From NCBI GenBank assembly GCA_038230595.1, contig JBBRMY010000137.1, positions 1 to 6,536 on the forward strand: a stretch of 6,536 bases of DNA, written 5' to 3'. The notes below the pieces were generated by a model. That model did not search any database. It saw only the letters and a program-made list of their open reading frames with translations, and was not told where the DNA came from. Shown here piece by piece: positions 5,309 to 6,536 of the stretch; position 1 is the first letter of the stretch, and every line of letters starts with the position of its first letter. The position numbers were made by a program, and so were the translations under genes. This stretch comes from JBBRMY01 sp038230595 (GTDB lineage: Bacteria > Bacteroidota > Ignavibacteria > Tepidaquicellales > Tepidaquicellaceae).

Positions 5309-6262
5309 TTATGACTTTGCTAATTTAGCTTTTCCTTTAACAGGAAGTGCTGTTTTCAAATGAAACTTATGTGTATAATCAACAACTATAGCTGCTGCAA
5401 CGAACACTGAGGAGTATGTTCCTGTTATTATACCAATTCCGAATGTAAAAGAAAATGCTCTGTTAACTTCACCACCGAATATAAATAATACTATGATGGT
5501 CAGCAATACTGTACCGCCGGTAATGATAGTTCTGCTTAAAGTTGCATTAACAGATCTGTTCATCACATTCTCAATATCTTCAGTTTTATAAAGCTTAATG
5601 TTTTCCCTGATACGGTCAAAAATAATAACAGTATCATTTACAGAGAAACCAACAAGCGTTAGAAACGCTGCAAGCATCTGCTGATTGAATTCAAGTCTTA
5701 AGCCGGGGAATACAAAGTCGCATATTGCAACTGCTGAAAGTGTTATCAGAACATCGTGTATCAAAGCTATTATAGCTCCTAATGCATAAATGAACTGGAA
5801 CCGGAAGGCAAGATAAACGAAAATACCAACAAGTGAAAAGAGAACTGCAAGTAATGCATTTCTTCTCAGCTCTGCTCCGATCTTCGGTCCGACTTTGTCA
5901 ACTCTTAAAACTTCGTATTTATTATTTGGCAATTTAGACTTAAAAGCTTGCTGAATTTTATCAGAAACTGTTGTTCCTTCACCCTGAAGAGGAGTTCTTA
6001 AGAGAACATCTCTGTCAGTACCCATGGATTTAATTTCCATTCCAGGCATATCAGACTGATCCATTATTGACCGGATCTGGGAAACATCAACATTATTCTG
6101 AAATCTGACCTGAAGCTCGGTACCACCCTGGAAATCAATACCAAGTGGAATTCCTTTTGTAAAAAGGATTACCATTCCAATAATTATAATGATAAGAGAG
6201 TCCATGTAAAATGTTTTTCTCTTACCGAGGAAATCAATATTTGTATCGTGAAATAATCTCAT
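5309..6262 (-). CDS. secF: Protein translocase subunit SecF
   Basis: SecF pairs with SecD in the cytoplasmic membrane and uses the proton-motive force to help the SecYEG channel complete protein export. The 317-residue length is typical. The first membrane helix (about 21-37) is followed by the hallmark GIDFQGGTE (41-49) that opens the periplasmic domain (about 45-125). Then come VGPKIG (124-129) and five more membrane helices between about 135 and 295. The conserved core VGFSVNDTVIIFDRIREN (204-221) includes the Asp-Arg pair of helix four and its loop, and TIITGGTVLL lies at 245-254. The C-terminal tail is short, basic and cytoplasmic. The ATG at 6262 gives the normal short N-end. It follows secD by 27 nt without a Shine-Dalgarno site and precedes a STAS gene by 10 nt, so the three likely form one transcript. 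Confidence 0.97.
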   Translation of the reverse strand: MRLFHDTNIDFLGKRKTFYMDSLIIIIIGMVILFTKGIPLGIDFQGGTELQVRFQNNVDVSQIRSIMDQSDMPGMEIKSMGTDRDVLLRTPLQGEGTTVSDKIQQAFKSKLPNNKYEVLRVDKVGPKIGAELRRNALLAVLFSLVGIFVYLAFRFQFIYALGAIIALIHDVLITLSAVAICDFVFPGLRLEFNQQMLAAFLTLVGFSVNDTVIIFDRIRENIKLYKTEDIENVMNRSVNATLSRTIITGGTVLLTIIVLFIFGGEVNRAFSFTFGIGIITGTYSSVFVAAAIVVDYTHKFHLKTALPVKGKAKLAKS

Positions 6263-6289
6263 TATAAATTACTTGTTTAAAATTTAAAA

Positions 6290-6536
6290 TTAACCAAAAC
6301 TGACTTTTTTACCTTTTTCTATCATGATATCAAATATAAAGTGCGTTATGACGATAGCTGTAAAAAGGTTTGCAACAAGTCCGAATAAAAGTGTTAAAGC
6401 AAATCCCTGAATAGGTCCTGTACCAAATTGATATAAAATGATACCGGTAATTATACTTGTTACGTGTGAGTCAAAAATAGCCGAGAATGCTTTTTTGTAT
6501 CCTACTTCAAGAGCAGTTTTTAAAGGCTTTCCCGTA
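6290..6536 (-). CDS. secD: Protein translocase subunit SecD, C-terminal part only (5' end outside window)
   Basis: Reading the - strand, the last 81 residues are visible and end at a TAA. They match the end of SecD. A GKPLKTALEVGYKKAFSAI helix is followed by FDSHVTSIITGIILYQFGTG (residues 21-40 of the fragment), with the conserved Asp and Thr of the helix after the family's A-x-x-x-I-x-D turn. The final helices have the GFALTLLFGLVANLFTAI sequence (44-61) that mirrors SecF. The tail EKGKKVSFG is basic and short. The remainder lies beyond position 6536. It is the partner of the adjacent secF; separate secD and secF genes argue against Bacteroidota proper, where fused SecDF is the rule. Confidence 0.93.
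   Translation of the reverse strand, partial: TGKPLKTALEVGYKKAFSAIFDSHVTSIITGIILYQFGTGPIQGFALTLLFGLVANLFTAIVITHFIFDIMIEKGKKVSFG

Overview
The window is AT-rich bacterial DNA. It has a left block of genes on the + strand (1-3597) and a right block on the - strand (3628-6536), which converge with a gap of about 30 bases. The lineage clue is indirect. Recognisable Shine-Dalgarno sites are few, leaders are A/T-rich, and secD and secF are separate genes, whereas they are usually fused in Bacteroidota proper. With the protein style this suggests the wider Bacteroidota/Chlorobi/Ignavibacteria group, most likely an Ignavibacteria-like organism. That placement is inference, not an identification.

Left block. 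Positions 1-2004 hold a compact three-gene cluster: the C-terminal end of a radical SAM-like protein (cut by the window edge), a single-domain GyrI-like ligand-binding protein, and a complete 409-residue radical SAM protein. The two radical SAM proteins are paralogs: their C-terminal ends align over about 80 residues, including a shared CxxC. The complete one carries an unusual CX8CX2C cluster motif. All three reading frames are in the same phase and are separated by 3 and 15 nt, so the cluster is very probably one operon and possibly one pathway. I do not recognise its function, and it is the best candidate here for an undescribed system. Next comes an intergenic gap with a perfect 30-bp palindrome inside a larger imperfect inverted repeat. 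After it lie a small exported protein of unknown function, a DoxX-family membrane protein, and a short, highly basic protein of unknown function.

Right block, read right to left. The C-terminal end of secD and a complete secF encode the SecDF accessory complex of the Sec translocase. A small STAS-domain protein follows 10 nt after secF. Then come a strong terminator hairpin and a complete purA, adenylosuccinate synthetase of a divergent sequence type. The hairpin leaves almost no room for a conventional purA promoter, so purA expression may depend on readthrough or attenuation, or on a promoter overlapping the hairpin.

No tRNA, rRNA, CRISPR array, transposase or phage gene was seen. No gene-free stretch exceeds 300 bases; the longest gap is 154 bases (2005-2158), and the palindromic element occupies much of it.
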